DNA of 64,000 nucleotides from Calonectria ilicicola (GCA_020809705.1 CP085833.1:3410001-3474000); one strand, 5' to 3'. Counted from the first letter of the stretch, positions 22,901 to 33,162 are shown. A program made the numbers and translations. Notes: generated by a model not told the origin, from the sequence alone.

Positions 22901-25900
22901 CCAGTACCTCATGATGATGAAGAGGAAGACTCTGGTATCGAACCAGTACTGGAGTCTAATGAGGACTCATTCGCGCAGGATGAAGTTACGGACTCCGACT
23001 TGCCAGTTCTAGGGCAATTAGAACAGCACAGCGAGGCCGTCAACGCCAGTCACCAGGCGGGCGAAGAAGAGGACGAGATCAAGCCTCGAGAAATAGTAGT
23101 AGGCTCTGAAGTTGCTGATGAGCAGCCTAATGCGGATGATCCGTCTCTCATCGGCGAGGACGAGCATGAGAACGTCACTGCCCTCACTGATGGTAGCTTC
23201 CCTTCCAAGGACATCGAGGACCTTTCTTTGGTCGGTAAAACAGACGATGAGCGGGATGTAGGAGAAGACTATTCTCACGTCCCCAACCCCAAAGAGTCCC
23301 TTGAGATGCCAGATGACGAATCAGATTTTGTCATGCTCGAACAGCCTTCTGAAGTCCCGTCTAAGGAACCAGCTGAAGTTGCAGATTCGATAGGCAGCGC
23401 CTCGGAATCACACATGGTCATTGTGGAGGCTGGAACGCCTGCAGAAAGCCCTATTATCCCCCCAAGCGATCTCGTGAGAAAGTTTGAGGCCCCAGAGGTC
23501 GAAAAAGAGTTGACCTTGGAAACTGAGAATATTGAGGCTAAGGCAATTCCTCTGGCTGAAGACGATATCATTTCTGACGATGGAGACAAAGCAAGTGAGG
23601 CACCAGGCACTGAACCTTCCATGCTGCAACTCCAAGAAGACATGGTGGTTGTAGATGGTGCGGATTCTGACAAGGAAATCGAGATCATATCTCATTCTCA
23701 GCTTGACGATCACTCAATCCTAGAGGAGGGACCACATGTTATGGAGGAGGAAACCGACAGGCATATGGCACCAGCTCCACTGTTCGATGACAAAAGCCCC
23801 AAAACAGAGCATGGGCATGACCGAGAACTATTGGTTGTGCCAGCTCCCGAGGATGACGGAACTTCAGAGCTAAGCGACGAACACTCGGCGATTTCACAAG
23901 ATGCGCAGCCTAATGCTTATTTCCATGGCGTACCCGTCCAAGACCGAATGTTTGCTGCTGTCGAAAGAGAGACTAGACCTCATGAGCTCGTTTCGGAGAG
24001 GTCAGTTCAGAGTGACGTTGGCCAGCCCAATGTCGATGGTGACAAGGGGATGGATCCGGTTGCAAAGGACTCGATTCTAGGCTCAACGGTTTCCATGCCT
24101 CCTAGGCTTGAACAATCTCCTAGGCGGTATACCCTGCCAAAGGTTGAGAAACCTCCAACTGTCTTGATGCCCCCTAGAAGGCAACCTCCCCCCAGGACCT
24201 TCATTTACCGACAGCATGTGCCAATGGTAGTGCCGACGGCAACGTCAAGTGTTATCCCCCCTCTTGCTAGCAAGAGTTCTGCGGCAGCTGAGCAAGCTCT
24301 TCAAGCTGAGCGAGAGCTTCAAGTTGAGCGAGAGTTGCAATCAGAAAAGGTCCTGCGAGCTGAGCGAGCGATGAAGGCTAAGGAAGAAATACATGGAGAA
24401 TTTATCCCAGCAGATCTACTCCCTGTCGAACGGCCCCCGCCGCTTAATATTCAAAGGCGTGTTCCCACTCAACCCCTGAAAGCACGTCCTGGTACAGAGG
24501 TCTATGCAACAAAAGAACCTATATTCAAGCCAGTGACCAGCCAACCGTCTGAAACTGGAGCAGCTACTAGACCTCATGAGCTTTCAGGCAGTGCGGGAGA
24601 GTCTTTCAAACCGCCTTTCCGGTCAGACTTTGACCGAATGTCGCGATCTAAGGCACCTGCTCCTCTGGACCTAAGACATTCCACCACTAGTGGTGCAGGG
24701 CACCGGCAGAATGAGGCTTCTCTGCCGACCCAAACTTCATCCACTGAGGCCCCCGAGCCTCCCACTCCTGGCATCGTGATACCTGATACAGATATGATAA
24801 ATGTACATCGAGCTCGCACACTCCGGCGAAAGCGCAAGATGTCTATTCAGCGCGCCGAAGATACGGTCGCCGCAGCTGTTGTGATTTATGCAGCAGCGGA
24901 AGCTCTGAGCCCACCTGGGAGCCCACTAATGACTGGCCAGCATCAACAGAATCTACCTAATTTGGAACATCAGATGATGTTGGAACCGAAGGACGATTAC
25001 TCCCAAGTTGCTTCCACGTTGAGGAGGAGCTTTGAGGAGGATGAGAATGAGGAACTTAACAAGTCTGATGCTGACTTGTATATAGAAGATAGAAGCAGAG
25101 AGTCTGGCTCATCCCGTGACGTCAGAGATAGCGAGAGGCGCCGCAGGCGCCGTCGTTCTCACTCCCACCACAGCGGTCGGACTCGTGAAGAGGAGCAGGG
25201 TCAGAAAGAATTGAGGGACCGGGATCGCAAGCCTCGGGCTGAAGAAGGGGAGAGGCAGCATCGATCAGATGAGAGAAGACGTCACAGGACGCGTCCCGCG
25301 GATGATGAACTTCGTCCTCGTCGGCATCGCGATGATGACGATGCTCGGCCGCGCGGTGTACGTCTTGAGGACGACACTAAAGATTCATCAAGACGCACAT
25401 CCCATGGTACTCACTCACGCCGTCACCGCCCCGACAGCTCTGGCTCAGGGACACCGCCAACAACGCCCAAGCGAAGAGATAGTGGCTTTTCTGCTGATTC
25501 GGGCAGCTCTGGTCGGCGTCGCCGGACCCCAGATGAGCAGGAAGCTCCCGAGAGGCAAAAATCTGAGCGGGCTGAACGGACTGAACGGACTGAACGGACT
25601 GAACGGACTGACAGGGCAGAACGGCCTGAGCGTGCCGAGCGGGCTGAACGTGGTGAACGTTCTGAGCGCCGTGCAAAGGAGAAAGAACCGGAGCGCAGAC
25701 GCGAGTCTACGAGAACCAAGGAGAGCAGCAGTAGATCGAAGCCATCCGAGCCCGAACCGGAGGCTGATCGAAGGCACCGTCGCTCTCGTCGCCACAGTCA
25801 CTCTACTCGTAGCCGGCCCGAGGAACTAAAAGAAAGCCTACCTGCTGAGCCGGAAGAGCCGGCGCCCCGGGAAAAGAGGTTCTTCGAGATGAAGCACGCA

Positions 25901-26803
25901 GAGGGAGTGATTGCTGGTTCACCCCCACCTGGAGACGAGCCACCACCTGTTGTTGGGGCTGTCAGGGAGGTGCCAGCTCCCGAGCCTGTTAAGCGGTCAT
26001 CAACTCGTTCCAAATTTGGATTCTCTCGCCGATCTACTGACGAAGCTCGAACTCGATCTCACAGGTCTCGAGATGAGCGTGACCGAGACAGGGACTTGGA
26101 TCGTGATCGAGAGCGTGAGAAAGAACGCGAGAAGGAGCGCGAAAGAGAGCGTGAAAAGGAGCGTGAAAGAGAGCGTGAAAAGGAGGAGCGTGAAAGAGAG
26201 CGCGAAAGAGAGCGCGAGAGAGAGCGTGAAAAGGAGCGCGAAAAGGAGGAGCGTGCAAGGGAGCGTGATCGAGAACGGGAGCGCGAACGAGAGCGGATCC
26301 GAGAACGAGAGCAACGGGAACGGGAACGCGAACGTGAGCGCGACCGTGAAAGAGAAAAAGAAAGAGAAAGGGAGCGAGATCGTGACCGTGACCGAGATCG
26401 TGACCGCGAACGTGACCGCGAACGTGATCGTGATCGTGAACGGGATCGAGATCGTGACCGAGATCGCGAGCGACGGGAGCGGCGCGAAACACGAGAGGAC
26501 CGAAGTTATGCTACCGACGAGACTGCAAGGTCAAGACCAAGGTCGTCGAGAACCAAGGAAGAATTCCCTATCGACGAGATTCCAAGGTCAAGACCCAGGT
26601 CATCGAGAAATAAGGAAGAGTTCGTCACCGACGAGATTCCAAGGTCAAGACCCAGGTCCTCAAGAACCAAGGAAGAATCATCCTCAAAGACTCCCTCTGA
26701 GGATGCCGCTCGCAGAGCACGACACCAAGAACGACGCAAGGCTAGAGAGGACGAGAGGAAGCCCAGTGGTATCAAGGGCGCATTCAAGAAGTTGTTCAAG
26801 TAA
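13939..26803 (+). CDS. Giant (~4,236 aa) acidic repeat protein, involucrin-repeat-like, function unknown
   Basis: Exon 1 is 13939-14080; a 154-bp intron (branch CTAAC at 14218-14222) leads to exon 2, 14235-26803. Residues 1-47 (YNFGSSRAFDLSQVQYSDYSN) are followed by a Lys-rich patch, then ~1,900 residues of Glu/Pro/Ala/Lys repeats, including 9-residue units of the type KSEEPAEEA. From about residue 1,945 to 3,330 the chain is acidic but non-repetitive. After that it becomes Pro- and Arg-rich: a block with RTLRRKRKMSIQRAEDT followed by a hydrophobic AAAVVIYAAAEAL (about residue 3,586), Ser/Arg/His regions, an ERTERTERT run, ~140 residues of alternating Arg/Glu/Asp that should form a single charged helix, three 19-residue repeats (RSRPRSSR core), and a basic tail GIKGAFKKLFK. 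Such proteins are often labelled involucrin-repeat protein in fungi. Woronin-body tethers (leashin) are similarly giant and charged, but I cannot establish homology. No enzymatic domain was seen. Confidence 0.85.
16250..17160 (+). repeat. Degenerate 27-bp (9-residue) tandem repeat inside the giant gene
   Basis: The translated units alternate PAEEA and KSEE blocks, with a 27-base period clearest at about 16530-16900. Copies differ by synonymous (GAA/GAG, GCA/GCT, CCA/CCG) and some amino-acid changes (KSEDP, KSGEL, VKPEE). Flanking sequence has the same composition with irregular spacing. Expected to be disordered and length-variable between strains. Confidence 0.85.
17209..17424 (+). repeat. 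108-bp tandem duplication inside the giant gene
   Basis: Two adjacent, nearly identical 108-bp units (second shifted by exactly 108 bases: GTCTGATAGCGACGCTGAGG at 17221 and 17329) each encode 36 residues beginning EEEESDSDAEDEK and continuing APAADKSEPASA. Differences are few (for example PADAP versus LAGAP, AETAEE versus AKTAKE), so the duplication is younger than the surrounding 27-bp array. Confidence 0.88.
26514..26690 (+). repeat. Three 57-bp repeats near the giant protein's C-terminus
   Basis: Units start at GACGAG positions 26516, 26573 and 26630, spaced by 57 bases (19 residues). The core is [TP]xRSRPRSSRxKEE. The Arg/Ser-rich units lie between the charged helix and the basic end of the protein and could be phosphorylated or nucleic-acid/lipid-binding; that is inference. 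Confidence 0.8.
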
Positions 26804-27528
26804 AGGGGGTTGGAAATTTCTATTCAGACTATGTATTCATGAGCTATATGCTATATGTGTGATCATGTGTGACGATAGGGACGAGTTTGTTAGCATGGTT
26901 TTTGTTTTTTTGTCATGGCTTTGAAGTCACGACAATTATGGGTTACGGTTTAATTCGAATATAAATTGTGTACGCCTTTTTCACATATTAATTACAAGTC
27001 ACTTTGGAGAACATCGATATGCACTTGGTGTATGTGAACCTCGAGTTAGTCTTGAGTCATGCATCCTTAATGAGGTTGATGGCACATGGCAGTTTGATTC
27101 ATGATATAAAACGGGACTCTTGCCAACCAAGCCTTATCTAATTCTCACTCCCAAAGATTATAAACCGCAACTTAGCATGAGAAGTCTCTAAGTAGTAAAC
27201 GTTGCGTGGAGTCAGTTGACACTAGGATGCCGTTTCAAATTTTCACCAAGCCCCTCCTCTCACCTATCTATACATAACCACCACCACCAAACATAGTTCA
27301 AACCAAACACACTCCCTCACCTCTTTTCAAAATAAAAACCATCCTCTCAACTCATCCACCTGAGCGTGCCCCGTCGACACCACTCTCCCGCACCCCAGCC
27401 ACATCCAGCGCCACACTTGCAAACCACCACCAAAACTCACCAACACATCAAAACATCACCAAAACGACGCAAAACAACATTCCAATTCATTTCCAACCCA
27501 AAAAAAGTGCAAAAAAAAAAAAGAAAAT
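26804..27528. other. Intergenic, with a G-poor A/C-rich segment
   Basis: Holds the 3' end of the giant gene. From about 27240 to 27500 the plus strand is almost free of G and consists mainly of A, C and T (repeated ACCACCA, AAACCA). No coding frame was recognised. The right end, an A-tract at 27511-27527, reads as a T-run on the minus strand and should terminate the tRNA transcript. Confidence 0.6.
27511..27528 (-). terminator. RNA polymerase III terminator of the tRNA-Leu gene
   Basis: Read on the minus strand, the tRNA 3' end is followed at once by ATTTTC and then a run of twelve T. Pol III stops at T4 or longer, so this is an unusually strong terminator. Confidence 0.8.
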
Positions 27529-27626
27529 GATGAGACTGGGACTCGAACCCAGGAGGATTGCTCCATCAGGAAGTGGTTGTTAAAGTGACCTTAACCTGAC
27601 GCCATAACCAACTCGGCCATCTCACC
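27529..27626 (-). tRNA. tRNA-Leu (AAG), with a 17-nt intron
   Basis: On the minus strand the 7-bp acceptor stem GGTGAGA pairs with TCTCATC (one G-U). The D arm contains the A box (TGGCCGAGTTGG), the anticodon stem is TCAGG/CCTGA, a long type-II variable arm (GGA-GCAA-TCC) marks Leu or Ser, and the T arm is CTGGG-TTCGAGT-CCCAG, containing the B box. The 24-base loop leaves TT-AAG-G plus an intron at plus-strand 27572-27588 immediately after position 37, the standard site. The anticodon AAG (plus-strand 27590-27592) would be modified to IAG and read CUU/CUC/CUA Leu codons. The CCA end is not encoded, as usual. Confidence 0.95.
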
Positions 27627-27972
27627 GGAGGGCTGGAGGACCCGCTTGTGTGATTTGGGCGAGTGTATGGGGCTGATACGCCTTTGGGGGTGGAGGGAGG
27701 GATGGATGTGTTGTGGATTTGACTTCGTGTTTGCTGTTACCTGTTGCTTGAATTGCTGCTTCAAAGTTAATCTGGCGTGGAACAGCGAGTTGTGTGGTAG
27801 AGGTTTCTTCAACCTTGGTAGGCCAAAGCATGATGAATGTGACAGATGGTAGCAGTCTGGGTGGCAGATTTGTGGGATATAAAGACTCTGCATTTGGCAG
27901 GGGAGACAATTTTTGAAAGGCAACTCTGATTTCATGACAACGAAGCACTCAGTATCCATCTTTGTTGTCAAT
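27627..27972 (+). promoter_or_regulatory. Upstream region of the secreted-protein gene, with TATA box
   Basis: 346 bp between the tRNA and the chosen ATG. A consensus TATAAA lies at 27878-27883, 95 bp before the ATG at 27973 (56 bp before an in-frame ATG at 27934). TATA-driven fungal genes tend to be inducible rather than constitutive; that part is inference. Confidence 0.55.
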
Positions 27973-28776
27973 ATGCGCATTTCCATCGCTATTCTCGCGG
28001 CACTTTGGGCCGAGACACTTGCCACCCCTCTCCCCCTGGGTGAAATATGGCACCCCGAAGGCATATCCAGGAAGCTCGAGAAATCCCCTTCAATGCACAA
28101 AGCGAATCTGCCCGACGAAGGGCGCATGAACATGGGTCTCTTGAACGGCACCGGATTGGATAAAAGGGACATGCCCAATCTCAACTTGACACGAAAAGTC
28201 ATTATGAAGGCGCAACTCCAAGAAAGGGGTATCGTCGAAATTCAGGTGACGAAGTACAACACGACTCATACAAATGTGAAGAATGAGGGAGCCCGGGATG
28301 GGCGAGCACAGAAACCCAATGGCAACAGGTTCAACAAGAGTGTCAAATCCTTCGACGTCAACATTAGCATTGGGAGGATGAACCCCTTTAGGATTTTTAT
28401 CAATCGCGATGATTCAAATTCCAACAAGGACAACAAGCCGGTTAAAAATGATACCAAAGATGGCGAAAATGACGTGAAGAAGCCAAAGGCAAAGACTGAA
28501 AACGCTGAGAAGGGTGCCGAGGAAGATAGTGCGGACGTCAAAAATGAGACTAAGCGGTCAACCGACTATAATACTCGAAAGGCCAAACGACATTTCGAGA
28601 GTCACGAGGAGGCCAGCCTATTTCGAAGCATGATACTGGATCATGAGAGGGCGGCCAATCTAACTCACACGGCCGAACACCACCAGCATACCGACAATGA
28701 AGTCAGCAGCGAAGACTTTATGAAGTTTACGGAGAGGGTGGAAGCTTCGGACAACCACAAGGCTCGTCTTCTTTAG
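27973..28776 (+). CDS. Predicted small secreted glycoprotein, unknown family
   Basis: An intronless frame of 267 aa from the ATG at 27973. The first residues MRISIAILAALWAETLA form a good signal peptide with likely cleavage before TPLP. An in-frame ATG at 27934 would add 13 residues ahead of it and weaken the signal, so I prefer 27973. The mature part is hydrophilic, without cysteines, rich in Asn/Lys/Asp/Glu, and has about eight N-glycosylation sequons (such as NGT, NLT, NTT, NKS, NIS, NET). Dibasic KR sites (after GLDKR, NETKR, RKAKR) could be cut by Kex2, releasing fragments. The middle carries a low-complexity charged run. I recognise no domain. It could be a lineage-specific secreted protein or an effector-like precursor; the absence of cysteines argues against a typical small cysteine-rich effector. 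Confidence 0.6.
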   Translation: MRISIAILAALWAETLATPLPLGEIWHPEGISRKLEKSPSMHKANLPDEGRMNMGLLNGTGLDKRDMPNLNLTRKVIMKAQLQERGIVEIQVTKYNTTHTNVKNEGARDGRAQKPNGNRFNKSVKSFDVNISIGRMNPFRIFINRDDSNSNKDNKPVKNDTKDGENDVKKPKAKTENAEKGAEEDSADVKNETKRSTDYNTRKAKRHFESHEEASLFRSMILDHERAANLTHTAEHHQHTDNEVSSEDFMKFTERVEASDNHKARLL

Positions 28777-29695
28777 TATCGGTGTGGTGTTTCATCATAA
28801 TTGTTGGATTGGATCTGGACGAGTGTTGGCTGTCAGTCTGCTAAATACACAATTAACCTACATTTGCGCCGCGATTTACATGCTTACTACGAGTGACTCT
28901 CGAGTGCCGGGGAAAGTCTGAGCAAATGTTACTTTTATTGAGTAAAGCTCTGGGGGATGAGGAATGCGCAGTGGTTTTACTTTTCATTTCCACTTCTTTG
29001 TGAGGAGGGTATATTTTATAGATCTGCATTATCTTTGTAGAAGATCATATTGCCCGTAAGATATCTTGTACAATCCAAGTACGAGGGCGTGGTGCCAAAA
29101 GCTCTCTTCCAAGCAAGCTCGTCAAAGTTTGCGCAAAAACCAGGTTTGGCCAGTTGTATAGATTTGTCATCAAGACCTACGAATAGCACAATTGATACCA
29201 TTTTAAGGCAAAAAAAAAAAAAGAATTAGCTACAGCTCGCCCGGCTTTCTTCAAAACCTTGTCTGAATGAGATGGCGGGCGTTCATCGTATGTTTGTGAC
29301 TTCACTTGAACCAGAGAAAGAAAGTTGGAGCATTTTTACAGTTGGAAAAAAAAGCCCTATAGACTTAATGAATCCCTATTTTGGAAACTCAAAACAAGAC
29401 CATAAGCAACAGACATCGTCTAAACCGGGCCCCAATGAAGACATCATTTGTTGATGGAGACGAGGTCGCTTTGAGGCTATCACGTGATACAAATCGTGAC
29501 AGCTCGGCTGGGAGTGGGCCTGGACCGGCGTTAATCCGACACAACCCTAATTCTGGGCCCTCTGCTACCCCACAAGAATTGCGACCGAAATTTCGAAGTT
29601 CCGCAACACCATCAATCACTTTTTTTTTTTGCCAGACGCAGGATTCTACCTCTTTGCGTTCTTCACAACCCATCCCCACACACACACCAGTCACA
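28777..29695. other. Intergenic, promoter side of eL22
   Basis: 919 bp containing the 3' end of the secreted-protein gene and the promoter of the ribosomal protein gene. A-tracts at 29211-29222 and a T10 run near 29622 are present, with a C/A-rich leader (CCCCACACACACACCAGTCACA) just before the ATG. No other gene was seen. Confidence 0.6.
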
Positions 29696-30289
29696 ATGGC
29701 TCCTCAAACTGTACGTACATGACACCGCTTTGCTGTAGGCCCTCGGCGACTACAGTCGCGAAACGAGGCGCCCCGAAAATGCAGTAGGCTAAGTGTCTTC
29801 AACAGAAGAAGTCGGGCAAGGCCCAGAAGCAGACCAAGAAGGTACGAAATTGAACACACCGAAAGAGGACGGAAAATACTAACGTAGTTTTTGAATTTTT
29901 AGTTCATCATCAACGCTTCGCAGCCTGCCAGCGACAAGATCTTCGATGTCGCCGCCTTCGAGAAGTTCCTCCAGGACCGCATCAAGGTTGAGGGCCGCAC
30001 CAACAACCTGGGCGACAACGTCATCGTCCAGCAGCAGGGTGAGGGCAAGATCGAGATCATTGCCCACAACGATCTCTCTGGCCGCTACCTCAAGTACCTG
30101 TATGTTGCTGCCCCCTTCGTATTGAATTGAGGCCTGATCACTGACCTTTGCCCCTCCCACAGGACCAAGAAGTTCCTCAAGAAGCAGCAGCTCCGTGACT
30201 GGCTCCGTGTCGTCTCCACCTCCCGAGGTGTTTACGAGCTCAAGTTCTTCAACGTCGTCAACGACGAGGTTGAGGAGGACGACGAGTAA
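29696..30289 (+). CDS. 60S ribosomal protein eL22
   Basis: Four exons, 29696-29710, 29806-29841, 29903-30099 and 30163-30289, give 124 aa, the usual length for eL22. The first exon codes only five residues (MAPQT) and the second twelve ([12 protein letters not shown]), a structure typical of intron-rich fungal ribosomal protein genes. The core matches eL22: [23 protein letters not shown], then [36 protein letters not shown], and [21 protein letters not shown] with an acidic EEDDE tail. It binds 28S rRNA on the outer face of the large subunit near the exit tunnel. Introns are 95, 61 and 63 bp. Convergent with the carrier gene, 352 bp apart. Confidence 0.96.
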
Positions 30290-30641
30290 AAAGCTGCATT
30301 GCATAGGGACGGCGCAGGAATGGGTTGGTGAATTGGAACCGGAAAAGTTTAGGACTTGGCCAATATATCCAGCCATTTGTGTGTGGCACCACTTGGTGTT
30401 CTTCCATTTTGACCTTGTGCTATGCTGTGATTTGATGTTCCTTGTTTTCTTTTGTAGACCTTGTAAATTGTGCGCATGCGTTGCGTCTTGTCTGTGAATG
30501 ACGATGATAATGCCATGTGCTCCAAAATGAACCTTTTAACCCATTCATGTTCTTTTTTTTATATATCGTATCCAAATGCAACAAGGGTATATCTCTTTTT
30601 CTTTTTGTCCTCTATAAGTGCCAACCAGTTGGTCATCTCTC
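30290..30641. other. Convergent 3' spacer
   Basis: 352 bp between the eL22 stop and the carrier stop. It is T-rich on the plus strand with AT-rich blocks (TTTTTTTTATATATCG near 30552) suitable for polyadenylation on both strands. No gene was seen. Confidence 0.6.
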
Positions 30642-31678
30642 TCAAGGCAGTGTTCGCATAACACCCTCAAAGACCATAATAGCCATGGCGTTTGCAGGGA
30701 AGGCTCTCAGGAAGCACGGCAGGAATCCTCTCCAGTATCCCTTGGCTCCTCCCTCCCGGTAGACGGCCACGGCCGCATCCCTCCACTTGGGGAACCGCCT
30801 GACGCCGTCGTTCAGGCCGCCACCCAGGGGGTCCGTCATGATGCGCTGCTTGACGACGTCGCTCGGGTAGCTCGTGAGCCAGTAACACTGCGCACTCAGG
30901 CCACCGGCCCAGAAGTTGATGGCCGGGGCGCTGAGAGCCGTGTGCTCGCGGAACCAGCGAGAGAAGACGTCGTAGGTGCCCCACCAAGTAAAGAAGAAGG
31001 CGCGGAAGAGCAGCGTGGCCGACAGACCATGATAGACGCCCCGGATGCCGTGGTGACGGTATATCCTGCGCAGACAGTCGATAGGCCCCGCATACAAGCG
31101 TTCGGCCTTGTTGGCGGCGTACTGGATCTGCAGCCGCGCCTTGATGTGCTCGACGGGCGCAGCGATGAAGCTGACGGTGCAGCCGGCCATCATGCCCGCG
31201 ATGCCGTGGCCATACGAGGGCAGCGCCGTGCGAACGCCGGGAGTTGTGCTGCCGGCCTGGACGTGGAAGACGTGCTCCGATAGCAGCCGGCGGTAGACGG
31301 TCAGCGAGCCAAGCATGACCGAGTCCATGAGCATCCAGCCCACGAGGGGCGGCGAGGCGCCCTTGTACAGCCCGCGGAAGCCCTCATTGCGGACTGTCTG
31401 GAGCACGCACTGCATAGGGCCGCTGAAGCGTGAAGGGTCGGTTGTCTGCAGACGAACCTTGATGGTGTCGAATGGGTGCCCAACTGTATAACAAACAGAC
31501 CGTCAGGACATATCGCATGCCGAGGATACAGTAGGAGCAACTTACCAGTCAGCTTGGCAACGCCGCTGAAGACGCCCGCCACAAAGCCCTTGTAGTCGTG
31601 CGCGGCGCTCTTCTTCTTGGCCTGCTTGGGGACCTCCTCCACCCGGCTTGTCGACTCTGCGCTCACGTTGGCAGCCAT
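30642..31678 (-). CDS. Mitochondrial carrier (SLC25 family), Ymc/Crc1-like
   Basis: Two exons on the minus strand, 31678-31546 and 31483-30642 (62-bp intron), give 324 aa. The protein has three ~100-residue repeats of the mitochondrial carrier fold, each with a Px[DE]xx[KR] signature: PFDTIK (about residue 47), PVEHIK and PSDVVK. Six membrane helices are expected in the inner membrane. The N-terminus (DYKGFVAGVFSGVAKLTVGHP) and the segment GLYKGASPPLVGWMLMDSVMLGS resemble the Ymc1/Ymc2 and carnitine/ornithine carrier branch. The contact residues for substrate cannot be judged safely by eye, so amino acid, ornithine and acylcarnitine transport all remain possible. Start at the ATG at 31678; the cluster AKKKSAAHDYKG precedes helix 1. 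Confidence 0.9.
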
Positions 31679-33162
31679 TGTCGCAACGAATCAATTGCTC
31701 GTCTCTCGCACAAAGGACAGTGAAATCAATGGACTGTCTCTTTTCTTCCCCCTTTCCCTTCTCTGTTCGGGCAATCTTCGCTCGCACGTTGTGAAAGAGA
31801 CAGGAATAGTCTCGCCAATCGGTTCCCAGCGCCGATGCGATGCGCGCACACGCTCCTACTTCAACCCGGCCCCGTGGGGTATGCGCTCGCAAAAGCGATG
31901 AGGGAAGGCGGTGAGTCAATTTCAGCAGAGGCAACTCGAAAGCCGGGTTTCGAATCCTCGCCGAGGCAACTAGAATGGGGCAGAGGGGAAAGTAAACCCG
32001 ATGTCTCTTGTGCAACTGAGACGGGGGAGAGGCGGCAGCGGCGGCGGCTCACAGCGGGCTTGGGATGAGATAATAGCCTGTCCGACATTTGGTCTTTTTT
32101 TTTTCCCTCCCCTTCTCCAGTGATCGCTATTCGCTAATTAATTCCCCCGCCAGGCGCTACTGTTGTAATACGTCCTAGTGACCGACGTCGGAGATTCGCG
32201 GGCGCAAGTCCCGATAGCCTTGGCGATGTCAGCAAAAAACCTTATGGCTTATCACCATTACTTCAGATTTCCTTCTGGAAGCATTGTGTTTGGTCTCAAA
32301 GAAGCTAGCTAGCCTTGGCGGGCCCATTTTGTTCTTTCTTTCTTTCTTTCTTCTTTTTTCTCTTCTGGTTAGCATGACAATCGTGTTGAGACCTATAGCC
32401 AAGATTAAACACAGCGAAATGCGCTTATGCCCAAAACATACATCCATCAATCACGTAATACACATCATCACATAGGTGGATATTAGACAGGCTCCTTTTG
32501 TACGAGTGTTACCAAACGCTTCTTTTATTCATCCCCCATTGTCGCCTCATCCCCTATTACAACCGATATGGTATCTCTCATAACTACAGCTATCCTAAAT
32601 GTAACTAGAAACTCTGAAAAACTTTGGGGGGGCATTTCCTGGAGCGCCAAATTCACGACGCTCACCACGTGGGCACCTTGTCCCCACTCCCTTTAACATC
32701 ATGAATCCAACCAAATGCCAACCAAAATATGACGCACCGCTCTGAAACCAGATAGCCCTTTCATGTCGTCGTCAAGAATGAAGCACACCCTTCATATGCA
32801 AGTGGTCCATCGCGTAAATATCTAACATGGAACTTTGTTCTGCTTTTTTTTTTTTTGTTTGGGGTATCATTCATCCCTCGTTGCCCCTTTTCCTCCGCTT
32901 TTTTATTATTTTTTCTTGTGCAAGTACGCATGTAACTTGCAAACTTCCTTGGCATTGCAGCAGTCTATAGGTGCGTCTTTTAATATTAAAAAGCTCGTCA
33001 TCTGATAGATTGTGTCCGAAAAGAAAAATCGTTGCATATTACACTCATCCCTCCACGTAAAGATGGAGCAGGAAAGTTTGAAACAAAAATGAGGATGCTT
33101 TTACATCCCGAGTTGGGCGAAGGTCCGCCTGGGAGCATCGCACAAATGATATGAAGACACCT
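31679..33162. other. Intergenic, promoter of carrier and 3' end of the 1,700-aa gene
   Basis: 1.48 kb with no recognised gene. A TTTC repeat lies at 32336-32352 and several T/A homopolymers lie between 32840 and 32920. The region just left of 33163 should be the 3'UTR of the large minus-strand gene. Confidence 0.55.

Noticed and set aside
13939..26803. Firm naming of the giant protein as leashin
   Set aside because: Size and charge pattern fit, but I could not match a diagnostic sequence. It remains a hypothesis.
25911..26924. A 337-codon frame in another phase over the Arg/Glu region
   Set aside because: Out-of-frame reading of the alternating Arg/Glu hexamers (VNVNV, ESVKRS patterns). The main frame continues through it to a sensible end.
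30618..31283. A 221-codon plus-strand frame over the carrier
   Set aside because: Shadow of the carrier gene, which has all three carrier signatures on the minus strand.
31930..31975. A T-loop-like GGGTTTCGAATCC suggesting a tRNA
   Set aside because: The stem does not pair fully (one mismatch), and no D arm, anticodon arm or acceptor stem could be found on either side.
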